From Rhodoblastus sp. 17X3 (GTDB taxonomy: Bacteria; Pseudomonadota; Alphaproteobacteria; Rhizobiales; Beijerinckiaceae), in NCBI RefSeq assembly GCF_030056575.1, contig NZ_JASHHX010000010.1:62001-126000 (forward strand): 64,000 nt of DNA. Reading direction: 5' to 3'. The notes under the pieces are model-generated. The model made no database searches and had not been told where the DNA came from. It was given only the letters and a program-made list of their open reading frames with translations. The translations under genes were made by a program, and so were the position numbers. Below, piece by piece: positions 1 to 9,491 of this stretch. Within the stretch, counting starts at the first letter, position 1, and every line of letters begins with the position of its first letter.

Positions 1-77
1 AAGCGGGTCCGTTGGAAATAAACAGGCGTCAATTTTCCAGTGCCTAGGTCTCGTTGTTCAAACGGGAGGATCATCCA

Positions 78-428
78 ATGAAACACAGGTTTGGCATTCT
101 AACGGCCGCCGCCGCGTCGGCAGCCGCGCTTGCTGTCGCCAGTTTCGCGGCGACGCAGGCAGTACAAGCGCAAAGTATGAGGACCGTCGATGGACAGACG
201 TACTGGCGCGGCGATCCTGGGCCGATCGATCCGGGATCCTTCTGGGATGGCGGCCAAAATAAATACGATCGGCATCACTATTCCGGTAGTTATACCACGA
301 GTCCGGGGATGTTTACTGATGTGGTCTATGCGTCCCATTCGGGAAGCGCGCGCTGCGTCTGGCGCCAGCGCGTCGTCAACTCCAATTGGGAGTTTCACCA
401 CCCGTATCTACAGGTGTGTCGTCCGTAA
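78..428 (+). CDS. Small secreted protein with C-terminal cysteine pair
   Basis: Predicted 116-residue exported protein of unknown function. The start at 78 is preferred over an in-frame ATG at 54 because a GGGAGGA ribosome-binding site lies 7 bases before it and the product then begins with Lys/His/Arg followed by an Ala-rich hydrophobic stretch ending near AVQAQS, a good Sec signal peptide. The mature part is rich in Tyr, Gly and His and ends with a Cys, about 20 residues, and a final V-C-R-P. The same Cys...VxC tail recurs in the secreted proteins at 21883 and 42411. A T-run terminator follows. No enzymatic motif is visible. Confidence is high that it is a gene, low on its role. Confidence 0.7.
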   Translation: MKHRFGILTAAAASAAALAVASFAATQAVQAQSMRTVDGQTYWRGDPGPIDPGSFWDGGQNKYDRHHYSGSYTTSPGMFTDVVYASHSGSARCVWRQRVVNSNWEFHHPYLQVCRP

Positions 429-470
429 AGGAGCTGGCGGCCCGCTAGAATTGAGACGATCGACGGGACG

Positions 471-495
471 AAGGCCGGCTACAAGCCGGCCTTTT
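471..495 (+). terminator. Intrinsic terminator of the small secreted protein gene
   Basis: Perfect 9-bp stem (AAGGCCGGC / GCCGGCCTT) with a 5-nt loop, running into four T residues, 43 bases after the stop codon at 428. Confidence 0.75.
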
Positions 496-786
496 CGCGT
501 CCGACGCGCCGCGGGCTCAGATGGAAAAAAATGGGCCGCTTGAATCCGAAGGCGTTCGCATCCGCGCCTGCCGGCGTCTCTGCGATATCGACCTTTTCGG
601 TCAATGCGATCGAAGCTCCGCTCTGCGCCGGTTTTCGCCATTGGCTTAATGGGATGTCGTGTCAACCTAACGCCACTGGAGCGCTTTCAGTCGAAGTGGG
701 TTCAGATCCGCGCGATCAACCACCGGGCCGCGAAGCTGAAAATGCATAGCGACAAAAAACAACGGTCACGATCGAATGAAAAGGCG
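496..786. other. Intergenic region, no supported gene
   Basis: Between the terminator and the convergent GNAT gene. Short open frames here have no credible ribosome-binding site or recognisable product. No tRNA fold or strong repeat was seen. Confidence 0.5.
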
Positions 787-1248
787 TTAGCGCGCCTGCT
801 GCGGCGGTGTCCAGCGTAGCGAAAGAACCGGCAGGCCGGAGAGCGGGTTCGTTCCCGCGCCGACGAGCTCAAAGCCTTCGCCATGATAAAAGGCCAGCGC
901 CCGGGAATTGTCGGCGTTGACATCGAGGCCGAAGCCCTCGGGGCAGGCCTGTTTTGCGTGACGGATCAGCTTCTGCGCCGCGCCCGTGCCCAGCGCGCGG
1001 GGATGGACCGCAATCTGCTCCAGCCAGCTGCGCGCCGGTTCGTAAAGCACGAAGCCGATCAGGCCCTCGCCGTCCTCGGCGACGACGATATGGGCGCCGC
1101 GCGCGGCGGAGTCCGCGAACAATGTCCCGAGCCAGGGCGCGCGGGCGGCGAAATCAATTTCTGGTCGCGCGAGGGTCCAGGTTTCGATCCACAGGGCGAG
1201 TACAGCCGGCCAGTCCTTGTCGCGATAGGGACGCAGCGAGACTGTCAT
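787..1248 (-). CDS. GNAT-family N-acetyltransferase
   Basis: A 153-residue single-domain GNAT, expected to transfer an acetyl group from acetyl-CoA to an unknown amine. The order is typical: an N-terminal strand (TVSLRPYRDKDWPAV), a central strand with G-L-I-G-F-V-L, the A-V-H-P-R-A-L-G-T-G-A-A acetyl-CoA pyrophosphate loop (V-x-P-x-x-x-x-x-G-x-G/A) at about residues 80-92, and a C-terminal N-x-R-A-L-A-F-Y helix. Its ATG overlaps the stop of the MotB-like gene by 4 bp (ATGA), so the two are co-transcribed. The substrate cannot be read from the sequence. Confidence 0.85.
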   Translation of the reverse strand: MTVSLRPYRDKDWPAVLALWIETWTLARPEIDFAARAPWLGTLFADSAARGAHIVVAEDGEGLIGFVLYEPARSWLEQIAVHPRALGTGAAQKLIRHAKQACPEGFGLDVNADNSRALAFYHGEGFELVGAGTNPLSGLPVLSLRWTPPQQAR

Positions 1249-2231
1249 CGTTCCGTGATCTTGAGTTCGATCCGTCGGTTGCGCCTCAGGGCGTCCTCGC
1301 TGTCGCCCTCGTCGATCGGCTGGAATTCACCATAGGCGCCGGCCAAAATATGTTGCGGCGAGAAGCCCTTGGTCAGCAAATATTGCACGACGGCTATGGC
1401 GCGCCCGGCGGAGAGGTCCCAGTTCGACTTGAATTGCGGCGACGAGATCGGGCGCTTGTCGGTATGGCCGTCCACCCGCAGAACCCACGGAATTTCCGGC
1501 GGAATTTCTTTCGCCACTTCGGAAAGCGCGACAAAGATCTTGTCCACCGCCGCCTTGCCTTCCGTCGTGAGGCTCGCCTGCCCGCTTTCGAACAGAACCT
1601 CGGACGGCAGCACGAAACGGTCGCCCACCACCTTGACGTCGGCCCGCTCGCCGAGAATTTCCCGCAGCCGGCCGAAGAAATCCGAACGATAGCGCGCGAG
1701 CTCCTGAACCTTTTGCGCCAAAGCAATATTGAGCCGCGAGCCGAGATCGGCGATTCGCGCCTGGTTTTCCTTGTCCTTGGCCTCTTGCGCGCCAAGCGCG
1801 TCCTGCACCGCGGCGAGCTGGCGGCGCAAGGCGGCGATCTGCTGGTTGAGCAGATCGAGCTGCGCCTGCGCGCGCGCGGAAAGCTGCTTTTCAGCGTCGA
1901 GATTTTCCGCCGCAGCGCCCGCGCCGGCTGCGAGCGCATCGCGCTCCCGGCGCGTCGATTCGAGCGTGGCGGTCAGCGCCGCCAGGTTTTGCTGCGTCTC
2001 CGCCTTGCCGCCCTTTTCCAGCGACAGGATCGCTGTCAATTCCTCGATCTGCCGGTTCAGACGCGCCAGCGCCGCGTCCTTGCCGCCGACGTCGCGCGAC
2101 AGGAAATATTGCGCGAAGACGAAGACCGAGAGCAGGAAGGTGAGGACCAGCAGCAAGGTCGAGAGCGCGTCCACGAAGCCCGGCCAGTAATTCATCGCCT
2201 CGGGCCGGCGTCGGCCGCGCGAAAGAGCCAT
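1245..2231 (-). CDS. MotB/OmpA-like peptidoglycan-anchoring stator protein
   Basis: A 328-residue inner-membrane protein with one N-terminal membrane span (about residues 17-40), a long Gln/Ala/Arg-rich coiled coil (about 45-170) and a C-terminal OmpA/MotB peptidoglycan-binding domain (about 210-325), recognised by V-D-G-H-T-D-K-R and the N-R-R-I-E-L-K end. The Asp in F-V-D-A-L-S just before the span sits where MotB carries its proton-binding Asp. It starts with a 1-bp overlap on the MotA-like gene, implying a two-protein proton channel. No flagellar genes are nearby, and the coiled coil is longer than in flagellar MotB, so a role in envelope energisation is likelier than motility. Confidence 0.8.
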   Translation of the reverse strand: MALSRGRRRPEAMNYWPGFVDALSTLLLVLTFLLSVFVFAQYFLSRDVGGKDAALARLNRQIEELTAILSLEKGGKAETQQNLAALTATLESTRRERDALAAGAGAAAENLDAEKQLSARAQAQLDLLNQQIAALRRQLAAVQDALGAQEAKDKENQARIADLGSRLNIALAQKVQELARYRSDFFGRLREILGERADVKVVGDRFVLPSEVLFESGQASLTTEGKAAVDKIFVALSEVAKEIPPEIPWVLRVDGHTDKRPISSPQFKSNWDLSAGRAIAVVQYLLTKGFSPQHILAGAYGEFQPIDEGDSEDALRRNRRIELKITER

Positions 2232-3124
2232 CAGCGCGGCTCCGGCTTCTCGCCCGCGAGATGGGCTTCCATCGCCGCCTGCAAGCGCGCCTGCCGATCC
2301 GCCTGGGCCTCGACCCAGTCTCGGATCATCTGCTGCTCCTGCCGCATGTGCCGCACCAGGGCCTGAACGCCGGTGGCGAGGCCTTCCAGCGCCTCGGTGG
2401 GATCCTGCTGCGCGCCCTGCGGCGCCCGCGCCGCTTCGAGATCTGCCGAGAGCCGGTCTTCCAGCTCGGTATAGAAGCGGCTTTGCGCCTGCCCGGCCTG
2501 AAGATCGAGAAAGCCGAGCACCAGCGAGCCGGAAAGGCCGAACAGCGAGGAGGTGAAGGCGAGGCTCATGCCCGCCAGCGGACGGGCGAGGCCGGATTTG
2601 AGGTCGTTGAACAGGGAGGTCGTTTCGCCGCCGCCCTGAAGCGAGGCGATGACGCCGCCGATGGAGCCGACCGTCTCCAGCAGGCCCCAGAAGGTGCCCA
2701 GCAGGCCGAGAAAGACCAGAAGTCCAGTGAGATAGCGCGAGGTTTCGCGCGATTCGTCGAGGCGCGTCGCGACCGAATCCAGCACCAGCCGCAAGATCTG
2801 CGGCGACAGGGGCGTCCTGCCGCCCTCTCCGACGATCTTCGCCATCGGCGCCAGCAAGGTGGGAAGCCTTGCGGGCGTGCCGTCGTCGCGCGCATTGACC
2901 CAGGCGATTTCACGATAGAGCCGGCCGACCTGCGCCAGCGCCAGCAGCACGCCCAGCGCCGCCGCCGCCACGATGAGGCCGTTCAGGCCGGGATTGGCCA
3001 TGAAGGCGGTTTCGATCTGGCGATGCAGGATCGCGGCGACGAAGCCGACCAGAATCAGGAACACCACCATGCGCACCAGGAAAATGGTGGGCGAGGACAG
3101 GCGATAGGCGTCTTTTTCCGGCAT
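2231..3124 (-). CDS. MotA/TolQ/ExbB-family proton channel protein
   Basis: A 297-residue polytopic membrane protein. Hydrophobic segments lie near residues 13-33 and 44-64, then a cytoplasmic stretch, then two more spans near 135-157 and 180-205. The third (L-G-L-L-G-T-F-W-G-L-L) matches the conserved MotA/ExbB/TolQ TM3, and the fourth carries P-L-A-G-M-S-L-A-F-T-S-S-L. It would form the proton-conducting partner of the MotB-like protein encoded directly downstream. The C-terminus is a charged helical tail of about 80 residues. This pair without flagellar context is common in Rhizobiales, and its exact function is not established here. Confidence 0.8.
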   Translation of the reverse strand: MPEKDAYRLSSPTIFLVRMVVFLILVGFVAAILHRQIETAFMANPGLNGLIVAAAALGVLLALAQVGRLYREIAWVNARDDGTPARLPTLLAPMAKIVGEGGRTPLSPQILRLVLDSVATRLDESRETSRYLTGLLVFLGLLGTFWGLLETVGSIGGVIASLQGGGETTSLFNDLKSGLARPLAGMSLAFTSSLFGLSGSLVLGFLDLQAGQAQSRFYTELEDRLSADLEAARAPQGAQQDPTEALEGLATGVQALVRHMRQEQQMIRDWVEAQADRQARLQAAMEAHLAGEKPEPR

Positions 3125-3240
3125 TTCCGGCGCCCTCTTGAGGATTGACCTTAGGTTGAGCGCAAGGATGAGGTAAATTCAAGATGAATATTCACGGCCC
3201 GCCGCGACAATGCGCGCTGGCCGAGCGAATATCGCCCCCC

Positions 3241-4032
3241 TCAGGCCTTTTTAAGAAGATCGAGCAGCTGCTTGTGGATGATTTCATTGCCACAGCAGAC
3301 CGACCCGGAGCCGAACAGATCCTGCTTGCCGTCGGCGTCGGTCAGATAGCCGCCCGCTTCGCGCACCAGCACGATTCCCGCCGCCATGTCCCAGCTCTTG
3401 AGGCCGCGCTCCCAGAAACCGTCAAAGCGGCCCGCCGCGACGAATGCAAGATCGAGCGAGGCCGCGCCGAGACGGCGCACGCCGCCCGCCCGGGTCATGA
3501 CCGAGGACAGCTCCAGCTTGAAGCGCGGATGAATCTTGGCGGCGGCGAGCGGCGGAATGCCGGTGGCGATCAGGCCCTCGGAGACGTCCCGGCGCGCGGC
3601 GACGCGGATGCGGCGGTTGTTGTAATAGGCGCCCTGCCCCTTTTCGGCGACGAAAATATCGTCAGTGGCCGGATTGTATATCACGCCCGCGACCATCTGG
3701 CCCTCGCGTTCCAGACCGATCGAGACGGCGAAGATCGGCAGGCCGTGAAGGAAATTGGTGGTGCCGTCGAGCGGATCGACATGCCAGACATGGCTCTTGT
3801 CGGAGCCCTCGACAATGCCGCCTTCCTCGAGCACGAAGCCATAGCCGGGGCGGGCCTTGGACAATTCCTCGAAAATCGTCCGTTCCGCTTTCTTGTCGGC
3901 GATGGTGACGAAATCGCCCGGTCCCTTGACCGAGACCTGGAGGTTTTCGACCTCGCCGAAGTCGCGCTTCAGGCCGCGCCCCGCCTTCAGGGCGGCGGAG
4001 GTCATCACATTCATAAGTGCGGAATTGATCAT
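3241..4032 (-). CDS. Inositol monophosphatase family protein (SuhB-like)
   Basis: A 264-residue Mg2+-dependent phosphatase of the IMPase/FBPase/CysQ superfamily. The start at the internal Met (4032) gives the usual length of 264-266; the upstream ATG at 4068 would add 12 atypical residues. Visible signatures are G-D-F-V-T-I-A-D (about 39-46), metal-binding L-E-E-G-G (E69/E70), D-P-L-D-G-T-T-N-F (D86, D89) and the C-terminal S-W-D-M-A-A-G. A phosphate ester such as myo-inositol-1-phosphate is the likely substrate, but relatives act on several sugar phosphates. It appears to be monocistronic. A second superfamily member (cysQ) lies at 58439. Confidence 0.85.
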   Translation of the reverse strand: MINSALMNVMTSAALKAGRGLKRDFGEVENLQVSVKGPGDFVTIADKKAERTIFEELSKARPGYGFVLEEGGIVEGSDKSHVWHVDPLDGTTNFLHGLPIFAVSIGLEREGQMVAGVIYNPATDDIFVAEKGQGAYYNNRRIRVAARRDVSEGLIATGIPPLAAAKIHPRFKLELSSVMTRAGGVRRLGAASLDLAFVAAGRFDGFWERGLKSWDMAAGIVLVREAGGYLTDADGKQDLFGSGSVCCGNEIIHKQLLDLLKKA

Positions 4033-4178
4033 GGGGCTTTCCGGGGCCTGTCCCTGTAGGGACGGCAAAGGCGAACGGCAGGCGCGCAGGCGAAGATCAG
4101 GCGCGATACGAAAGTCTCAGGTGATTTGCCCTGCGCGAGCGCCCGCGTCAAGCCGAGGCGCAGGCGACGCCTCGTGGA

Positions 4179-5096
4179 TCATTTGCCGAGATAGGACTTG
4201 ATCGCCGTCTCGACCTTCTGGCGCTCGTCCTGGGTCAGCTTCCCCGTTTCGGAATCGAGCCAGGGGTCGCGCAGCCCGGCGGAAGCCGAAAGAATGGCCC
4301 ATTTCGCCGCCTCGACGTGATCCGGCTTCACGCCGCGCCCCGCGAAGAGCATGCGCGCGATACGGTTCTGAGCCACGGGATTGTTGCGATTGGCGGCGCG
4401 CAGCAGCCATCTGGCCCCGCCCGCCTCGTCCGCCGGAACGCCGTCGCCATTGAACAGCACGATGCCATATTCGACCTGCGCGGCGAGGAAATCCGCCTGC
4501 GCCGCGCGCAGCATCCATTGCGCCGCCTGGGTCCGGTCCTTCTCGACGCCTTTGCCCTCGCGGTAGAGCAAAGCCAGCGAATAGGCGGCGTCGGCGAAGC
4601 CGAGGTCGGCGGCGCGGCGGAAATCCGCCGCCGCCAGCCTGAAGTCAGAGGCGACGCCATTGCCTTCGAGCGCGATGACGCCAAGATTGAACCAGGCGCC
4701 CGCGTGATCCTGCGCGGCGGCCTTCTCGAACAAGGCCCGCGCCTGCGCGACGTCTTTTTTCTCGCCGTCGCCGGCCATAAAAGCGTTGCCGAGGACATAT
4801 TGCGCGTTCTTGTCGCCGGCCTCCGCGGCAAGCTTGTACCACCGCATGGCCTCGTCGCGCTTTTGCGGCGCACCGACGCCCGACGAATAAAGCTCGGCGA
4901 CAAGGGTCATCGCCGCCGCGTCATGGCTGTCGGCGTCGATGCGCTTCATCGCCTCGTCGAAAGCGGTGCGGAAATAACCGCGTTGGAAGGCGCCGAAGGC
5001 GAGGTCCGGCTGGCCCGGCGCAAGAATGGCGCAGGCCGGGCTGGCGGCAACGACGGCCGCGGCCAAAAACGCAAATCTGGCGGCGTGACGTTTCAA
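4179..5096 (-). CDS. Sel1-repeat (SLR) secreted protein
   Basis: A 305-residue protein with an N-terminal signal peptide (M-K-R-H then a hydrophobic core, cleavage near P-A-C-A) and about six Sel1-like repeats spanning roughly residues 60-275, each with the A-x-x-x-L-G-x-x-x-x-x-G-x-G pattern and an A-x-x-W/F-x-x-x-A-A turn. Sel1 repeats are TPR-like helical scaffolds for protein contacts; no catalytic motif is present. Its ATG overlaps the stop of the upstream ThiE-like gene by 4 bp, so the two share a transcript, though a functional link is not obvious. It probably acts in the periplasm. Confidence 0.8.
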   Translation of the reverse strand: MKRHAARFAFLAAAVVAASPACAILAPGQPDLAFGAFQRGYFRTAFDEAMKRIDADSHDAAAMTLVAELYSSGVGAPQKRDEAMRWYKLAAEAGDKNAQYVLGNAFMAGDGEKKDVAQARALFEKAAAQDHAGAWFNLGVIALEGNGVASDFRLAAADFRRAADLGFADAAYSLALLYREGKGVEKDRTQAAQWMLRAAQADFLAAQVEYGIVLFNGDGVPADEAGGARWLLRAANRNNPVAQNRIARMLFAGRGVKPDHVEAAKWAILSASAGLRDPWLDSETGKLTQDERQKVETAIKSYLGK

Positions 5097-5728
5097 GCCC
5101 GCGCCTCCGCCCGGTCGAGCGCGGCCTGGGCTTCGGCGACCGCCGCGGCGGGACCGCGCGGATCATCGAAAATCTTCGCCCCCAGCGCCACGAATTCGGC
5201 GCCCGAACCAGCGAGCGGCTCCACGTCGGCCAGTTCATGCGCTACGGCGATGCAGGGCACATTGAACAGCTCAGCCCACCAGGAAGCGCGTTCAAGAATC
5301 TCGGCGGCGCTTTCGTCGCCCGGCTCAAGGCCGCCGAACATCAAATAATCCGCGTCGCTCTCGCCGGCCGCCATGGCCTCGTCGCGATTGGCGAGCGCGC
5401 CCACGCCCACGATGCGCTCCGGCTTGAGACTGTCCAGCGCGCCCGCGAAATTCTCGCCGACGCCCTCAATATGGACGCCGTCGGCGCCCGCGCGGGCGGC
5501 CAGTTGCGGATCGTCGGGCACCAGCACGGCTGCGCCGGCATCCTGCACGAGCGGCGCGAGCGATTTGACGATCTTCTTGCGCGCTCCTTCATCCTGCGAG
5601 GCGAAGCGCAGCAGCACGCAGGCGACGTCGCCCGCGCCGAGCGCGGCCTCCAGCGCAGGCGCGAAGCCTTCCGCATCGGCGATCGGCGGCGTGATGAGAT
5701 AGAGGCGTGGTTTGATAAAGTCGATCAT
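5093..5728 (-). CDS. ThiE/TenI-like thiamine phosphate synthase family protein
   Basis: A 211-residue TIM-barrel protein resembling thiamine-phosphate synthase, the enzyme joining HMP-pyrophosphate and the thiazole phosphate. Family features are the L-Y-L-I-T-P start, a central A-G-A-D-G-V-H-I-E and a D-Y-L-M-F-G-G-L strand. It departs from true ThiE: the strongly conserved D-G-V-H-L-G-Q is D-G-V-H-I-E-G, and the G-x-S phosphate loop reads G-V-G-A. No other thiamine genes are adjacent, so it may be a divergent paralogue with another role. It lies downstream of fba behind a terminator and is translationally coupled to the Sel1 gene. Confidence 0.65.
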   Translation of the reverse strand: MIDFIKPRLYLITPPIADAEGFAPALEAALGAGDVACVLLRFASQDEGARKKIVKSLAPLVQDAGAAVLVPDDPQLAARAGADGVHIEGVGENFAGALDSLKPERIVGVGALANRDEAMAAGESDADYLMFGGLEPGDESAAEILERASWWAELFNVPCIAVAHELADVEPLAGSGAEFVALGAKIFDDPRGPAAAVAEAQAALDRAEARA

Positions 5729-5756
5729 GGCTCGCCGAGGGAATGGCTCAATTCAA

Positions 5757-5792
5757 AGGCAAAAATGGGGCCGCGGCAAGCCGCGGCCCCAT
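5757..5792 (-). terminator. Intrinsic terminator of fba
   Basis: Perfect 13-bp inverted repeat (arms 5765-5777 and 5780-5792) with a 2-nt loop. On the minus strand the stem is followed by TTTTT (AAAAA at 5761-5765). It lies 38 bases after the fba stop codon. Confidence 0.85.
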
Positions 5793-5829
5793 CGCGATTC
5801 TGTCGGACGAAAACCGCCCGGAACGCCGC

Positions 5830-6897
5830 TCAGGCGGCCTTAGTGGCCAATTCGCCGGCGGCGTAGCGCTTGGCCATTTCGCCCAGCGTGAAGACTCGTC
5901 TGATCTTCGACGCCTGGCCGGCGGTGTTGAACTCTTCCAGTCGCTGGCGGCAGATCTTGGTCATGGCGTCGGTCGCCGGCTTCAGATATTTGCGCGGGTC
6001 GAATTCGCCAGGATGCTCCGCGAAGACTTTTCTGATCTGGCCGGTGATCGCCATGCGGTTGTCGGTGTCGATGTTGATCTTGCGCACGCCGTGCTTGATA
6101 CCGCGCTGGATTTCCTCGACCGGCACGCCCCAAGTCTGGGGCATCTTGCCGCCATAGGCGTTGATGATGTCCTGCAGGTCCTGCGGCACCGAGGAGGAGC
6201 CGTGCATGACCATGTGCAGGCCGGGCATCTTGCGGTGAATTTCCTCGATGACGTTCATCGCCAGGATGGCGCCGTCGGGCTTGCGCGAAAATTTATAGGC
6301 GCCATGCGAGGTGCCCATGGCGATGGCCAGCGCGTCGACGCCCGTCGCCTTGACGAATTTCACGGCGTCGTCGGGATTGGTGACGAGCTGGTCATGCGAC
6401 AGCTTGCCCTCAAAACCGTGGCCGTCTTCCTTCTCGCCCATGCCGGTTTCGAGCGAGCCGAGCACGCCGAACTCGCCTTCGACCGAGATGCCGCCAAGAT
6501 GCGCCATGTCGGCGACATATTTCGTGACGCCAACATTATAGTCCCAGTCGGCCGGGGTCTTGCCGTCCTCTTTCAGCGAGCCGTCCATCATCACCGAGGT
6601 GAAGCCGGCCTGCATCGCGGTGAAGCAGGTCGAGGCGCTGTTGCCATGGTCCTGATGCACGCAGATCGGGATCTGGGGATAGATTTCGACGCAGGCGTCC
6701 ATCATGTGCTTGAGCATGACGTCATTGGCGTATTGGCGGGCGCCGCGCGAGGCCTGGATGATGACCGGCGCGTCAACTGCGGAAGCCGCCGCCATGATGG
6801 CCAGCGCCTGCTCCATATTGTTGATATTGAAGGCCGGAACGCCGTAATCGTGCTCGGCGGCGTGGTCGAGCAGCTGGCGAAGGGTGATACGAGCCAT
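5830..6897 (-). CDS. fba: Fructose-bisphosphate aldolase, class II, Calvin-cycle subtype
   Basis: A 355-residue zinc-dependent aldolase catalysing reversible condensation of DHAP with glyceraldehyde-3-P (and with erythrose-4-P in carbon-fixing bacteria). Seen: V-H-Q-D-H-G (catalytic D83, zinc ligand H84), V-E-G-E-F-G, M-H-G-S-S-S near 210 and the K-I-N-I-D-T-D-N-R phosphate loop. The start M-A-R-I-T-L-R and the length match the Calvin-cycle class IIB group of alphaproteobacteria. A GGAGAGG ribosome-binding site precedes the ATG. It belongs to the minus-strand tkt/gap/pgk/fba cluster but has its own terminator. No RuBisCO or phosphoribulokinase gene is in this window. Confidence 0.95.
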   Translation of the reverse strand: MARITLRQLLDHAAEHDYGVPAFNINNMEQALAIMAAASAVDAPVIIQASRGARQYANDVMLKHMMDACVEIYPQIPICVHQDHGNSASTCFTAMQAGFTSVMMDGSLKEDGKTPADWDYNVGVTKYVADMAHLGGISVEGEFGVLGSLETGMGEKEDGHGFEGKLSHDQLVTNPDDAVKFVKATGVDALAIAMGTSHGAYKFSRKPDGAILAMNVIEEIHRKMPGLHMVMHGSSSVPQDLQDIINAYGGKMPQTWGVPVEEIQRGIKHGVRKINIDTDNRMAITGQIRKVFAEHPGEFDPRKYLKPATDAMTKICRQRLEEFNTAGQASKIRRVFTLGEMAKRYAAGELATKAA

Positions 6898-7084
6898 GCG
6901 CGATCCTCTCCATTTTTGAAATCTGATAGGCGCGCGTTTAATGCAAATGGCGTCCGTTGGGAAGCAAGCCCTTTGACGCAGCCTTAATGCGCGGCGCCGG
7001 GATGTTCGCCGACATCAAAGCCGGGAGTTCGTTGGCGCTCGCTATCAACGGCCTGCATATCAAGACGTTCCGAGGCGTTCGGCG

Positions 7085-7119
7085 ATGCGAACGGCTGTTT
7101 GCGGGACAGCCGTTCGCAT
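7085..7119 (-). terminator. Perfect 14-bp hairpin downstream of pgk
   Basis: Arms 7085-7098 and 7106-7119 are exact reverse complements with a 7-nt loop. It begins 12 bases past the pgk stop on the minus strand. There is no T-run on either side, so it may be a processing or stability hairpin rather than a classic intrinsic terminator. Confidence 0.55.
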
Positions 7120-7130
7120 TCATTCGCAGG

Positions 7131-8324
7131 TCAGGCGCGAAGCGCCTCGACGCCTGGCAGGACCTTGCCTTCCAGCCATTCGAGGAAGGCGCCGCCGGCG
7201 GTCGAGACATAGGAGAAATTCTCCGCCGCGCCGGCGTGATTGAGCGCCGCCACGGTGTCGCCGCCGCCGGCCACGGAAAGCAGCTTGCCTTCCTGCGTCA
7301 GCCGCGCGGCGAAACGCGCCACGGCGTTGGTCGCCGCATCAAAGGGCTCCAGCTCGAAAGCGCCGAAGGGACCGTTCCAGACCAACGTCTTGATCGCGCC
7401 CAGCACCGCTTCGACCTCCGCCGCCGATTTCGGGCCGGCGTCGAGGATCATTTCGTCGTCGCCGACATGATCGACGCTGACGACATGCGACGGCGCATGG
7501 GCCCTGAACTCGGTCGCGACGACGGCGTCGATCGGCAGAACGATCTGGCATTTGTTGGCGGCGGCGTTTTTCAGGATATCGCGCGCGGTGTCGAGCAGGT
7601 CCTTCTCGCAAAGGCTTTTTCCCACCTTCTTGCCCTGCGCGGCGAGGAAGGTATTGGCCATGCCGCCGCCGATAATCAGGAAATCGACCTTTTTGGTCAG
7701 ATTGCCGAGCAGCTCCAGCTTGGACGAGACCTTGGCGCCGCCGACGACCGCGCCAACCGGGCGGGCCGGCTTTTCCAGCGCCTTGGACAGAGCCTCGATC
7801 TCGGCCTGCATGGTGCGGCCGGCATAGGCGGGCAGCTTGCGCGCCAGCCCCTCGGTCGAGGCGTGGGCGCGATGCGCGGCGGAAAAGGCGTCGTTGACAT
7901 AGACGTCGCCGAGCGCGGCCATTGCCTCGACGAGCGCGGGGTCGTTCTTTTCCTCGCCCTTGTGGAAGCGGGTGTTTTCCAGCAGCAGGAAATCGCCGTC
8001 GGCCAGCTTGGCGATGGCCTCCGCAGCCGGCGCGCCGATGCAATCCGTGGCGAAGGCGACCGGCTTGCCGAGATGCGCGGCGAGCGCGGCGGCGACGGGC
8101 TTGAGCGAATTGGCTTCGTCCGGCCCGTTCTTCGGACGTCCGAAATGGGCGAGCAGGATGACCTTGCCGCCCTTGCCGGAGATTTCGTTCAGCGTCGGCA
8201 GGATGCGGTCGATGCGTGTGGAGTCGCTCACCTTGCCGTTTTCCATCGGCACGTTGAGATCGACGCGGACAAGCACGCGCTTGCCCTTGAGTTCAGCAGA
8301 ATCCAGGGTGCGAAAAGCGGACAT
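7131..8324 (-). CDS. pgk: Phosphoglycerate kinase
   Basis: A 397-residue monomeric kinase interconverting 1,3-bisphosphoglycerate + ADP and 3-phosphoglycerate + ATP in the cytosol. Seen: R-V-D-L-N-V-P near residues 22-28, H-F-G-R-P-K, the hinge [18 protein letters not shown] and the nucleotide-binding A-G-G-G-D-T. Length is normal. It follows gap on the minus strand, but a T-run terminator separates them, so an own promoter or readthrough is needed. Confidence 0.97.
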   Translation of the reverse strand: MSAFRTLDSAELKGKRVLVRVDLNVPMENGKVSDSTRIDRILPTLNEISGKGGKVILLAHFGRPKNGPDEANSLKPVAAALAAHLGKPVAFATDCIGAPAAEAIAKLADGDFLLLENTRFHKGEEKNDPALVEAMAALGDVYVNDAFSAAHRAHASTEGLARKLPAYAGRTMQAEIEALSKALEKPARPVGAVVGGAKVSSKLELLGNLTKKVDFLIIGGGMANTFLAAQGKKVGKSLCEKDLLDTARDILKNAAANKCQIVLPIDAVVATEFRAHAPSHVVSVDHVGDDEMILDAGPKSAAEVEAVLGAIKTLVWNGPFGAFELEPFDAATNAVARFAARLTQEGKLLSVAGGGDTVAALNHAGAAENFSYVSTAGGAFLEWLEGKVLPGVEALRA

Positions 8325-8350
8325 GGCGGCCTCGAGCGAAAGAAATGAAG

Positions 8351-8381
8351 AAAAAAGCGCGCTTCCGTTATGGAAGCGCGC
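8351..8381 (-). terminator. Intrinsic terminator of gap
   Basis: A 10-bp perfect stem (8357-8366 with 8372-8381) and a 5-nt loop. On the minus strand it is followed by six T residues (AAAAAA at 8351-8356), 13 bases past the gap stop and before the pgk start. Confidence 0.85.
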
Positions 8382-8393
8382 CTGAAATTTCGT

Positions 8394-9401
<1,008 letters not shown>

Positions 9402-9430
9402 TTCGATGCGCTCCTTGAATGATCCCGTCA

Positions 9431-9457
9431 AAAAACGGGGGCGTTTTGCATCGCCCC
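9431..9457 (-). terminator. Intrinsic terminator of tkt
   Basis: On the minus strand GGGGCG, an 8-nt loop and CGCCCC are followed within two bases by six T residues, 34 bases past the tkt stop. It lies directly upstream of the gap ribosome-binding site. Confidence 0.75.
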
Positions 9458-9491
9458 TTTCAATTCCGGCGTAGTTGGGCGCGGAATTGCG

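Noticed and set aside
1245-3124. MotA/MotB-like pair as a Zorya-type phage defence system
   Set aside because: Zorya needs ZorC/ZorD or ZorE next to ZorA/ZorB; here the neighbour is a GNAT enzyme and a housekeeping phosphatase, and the pair looks like the common Rhizobiales stator-like proteins.
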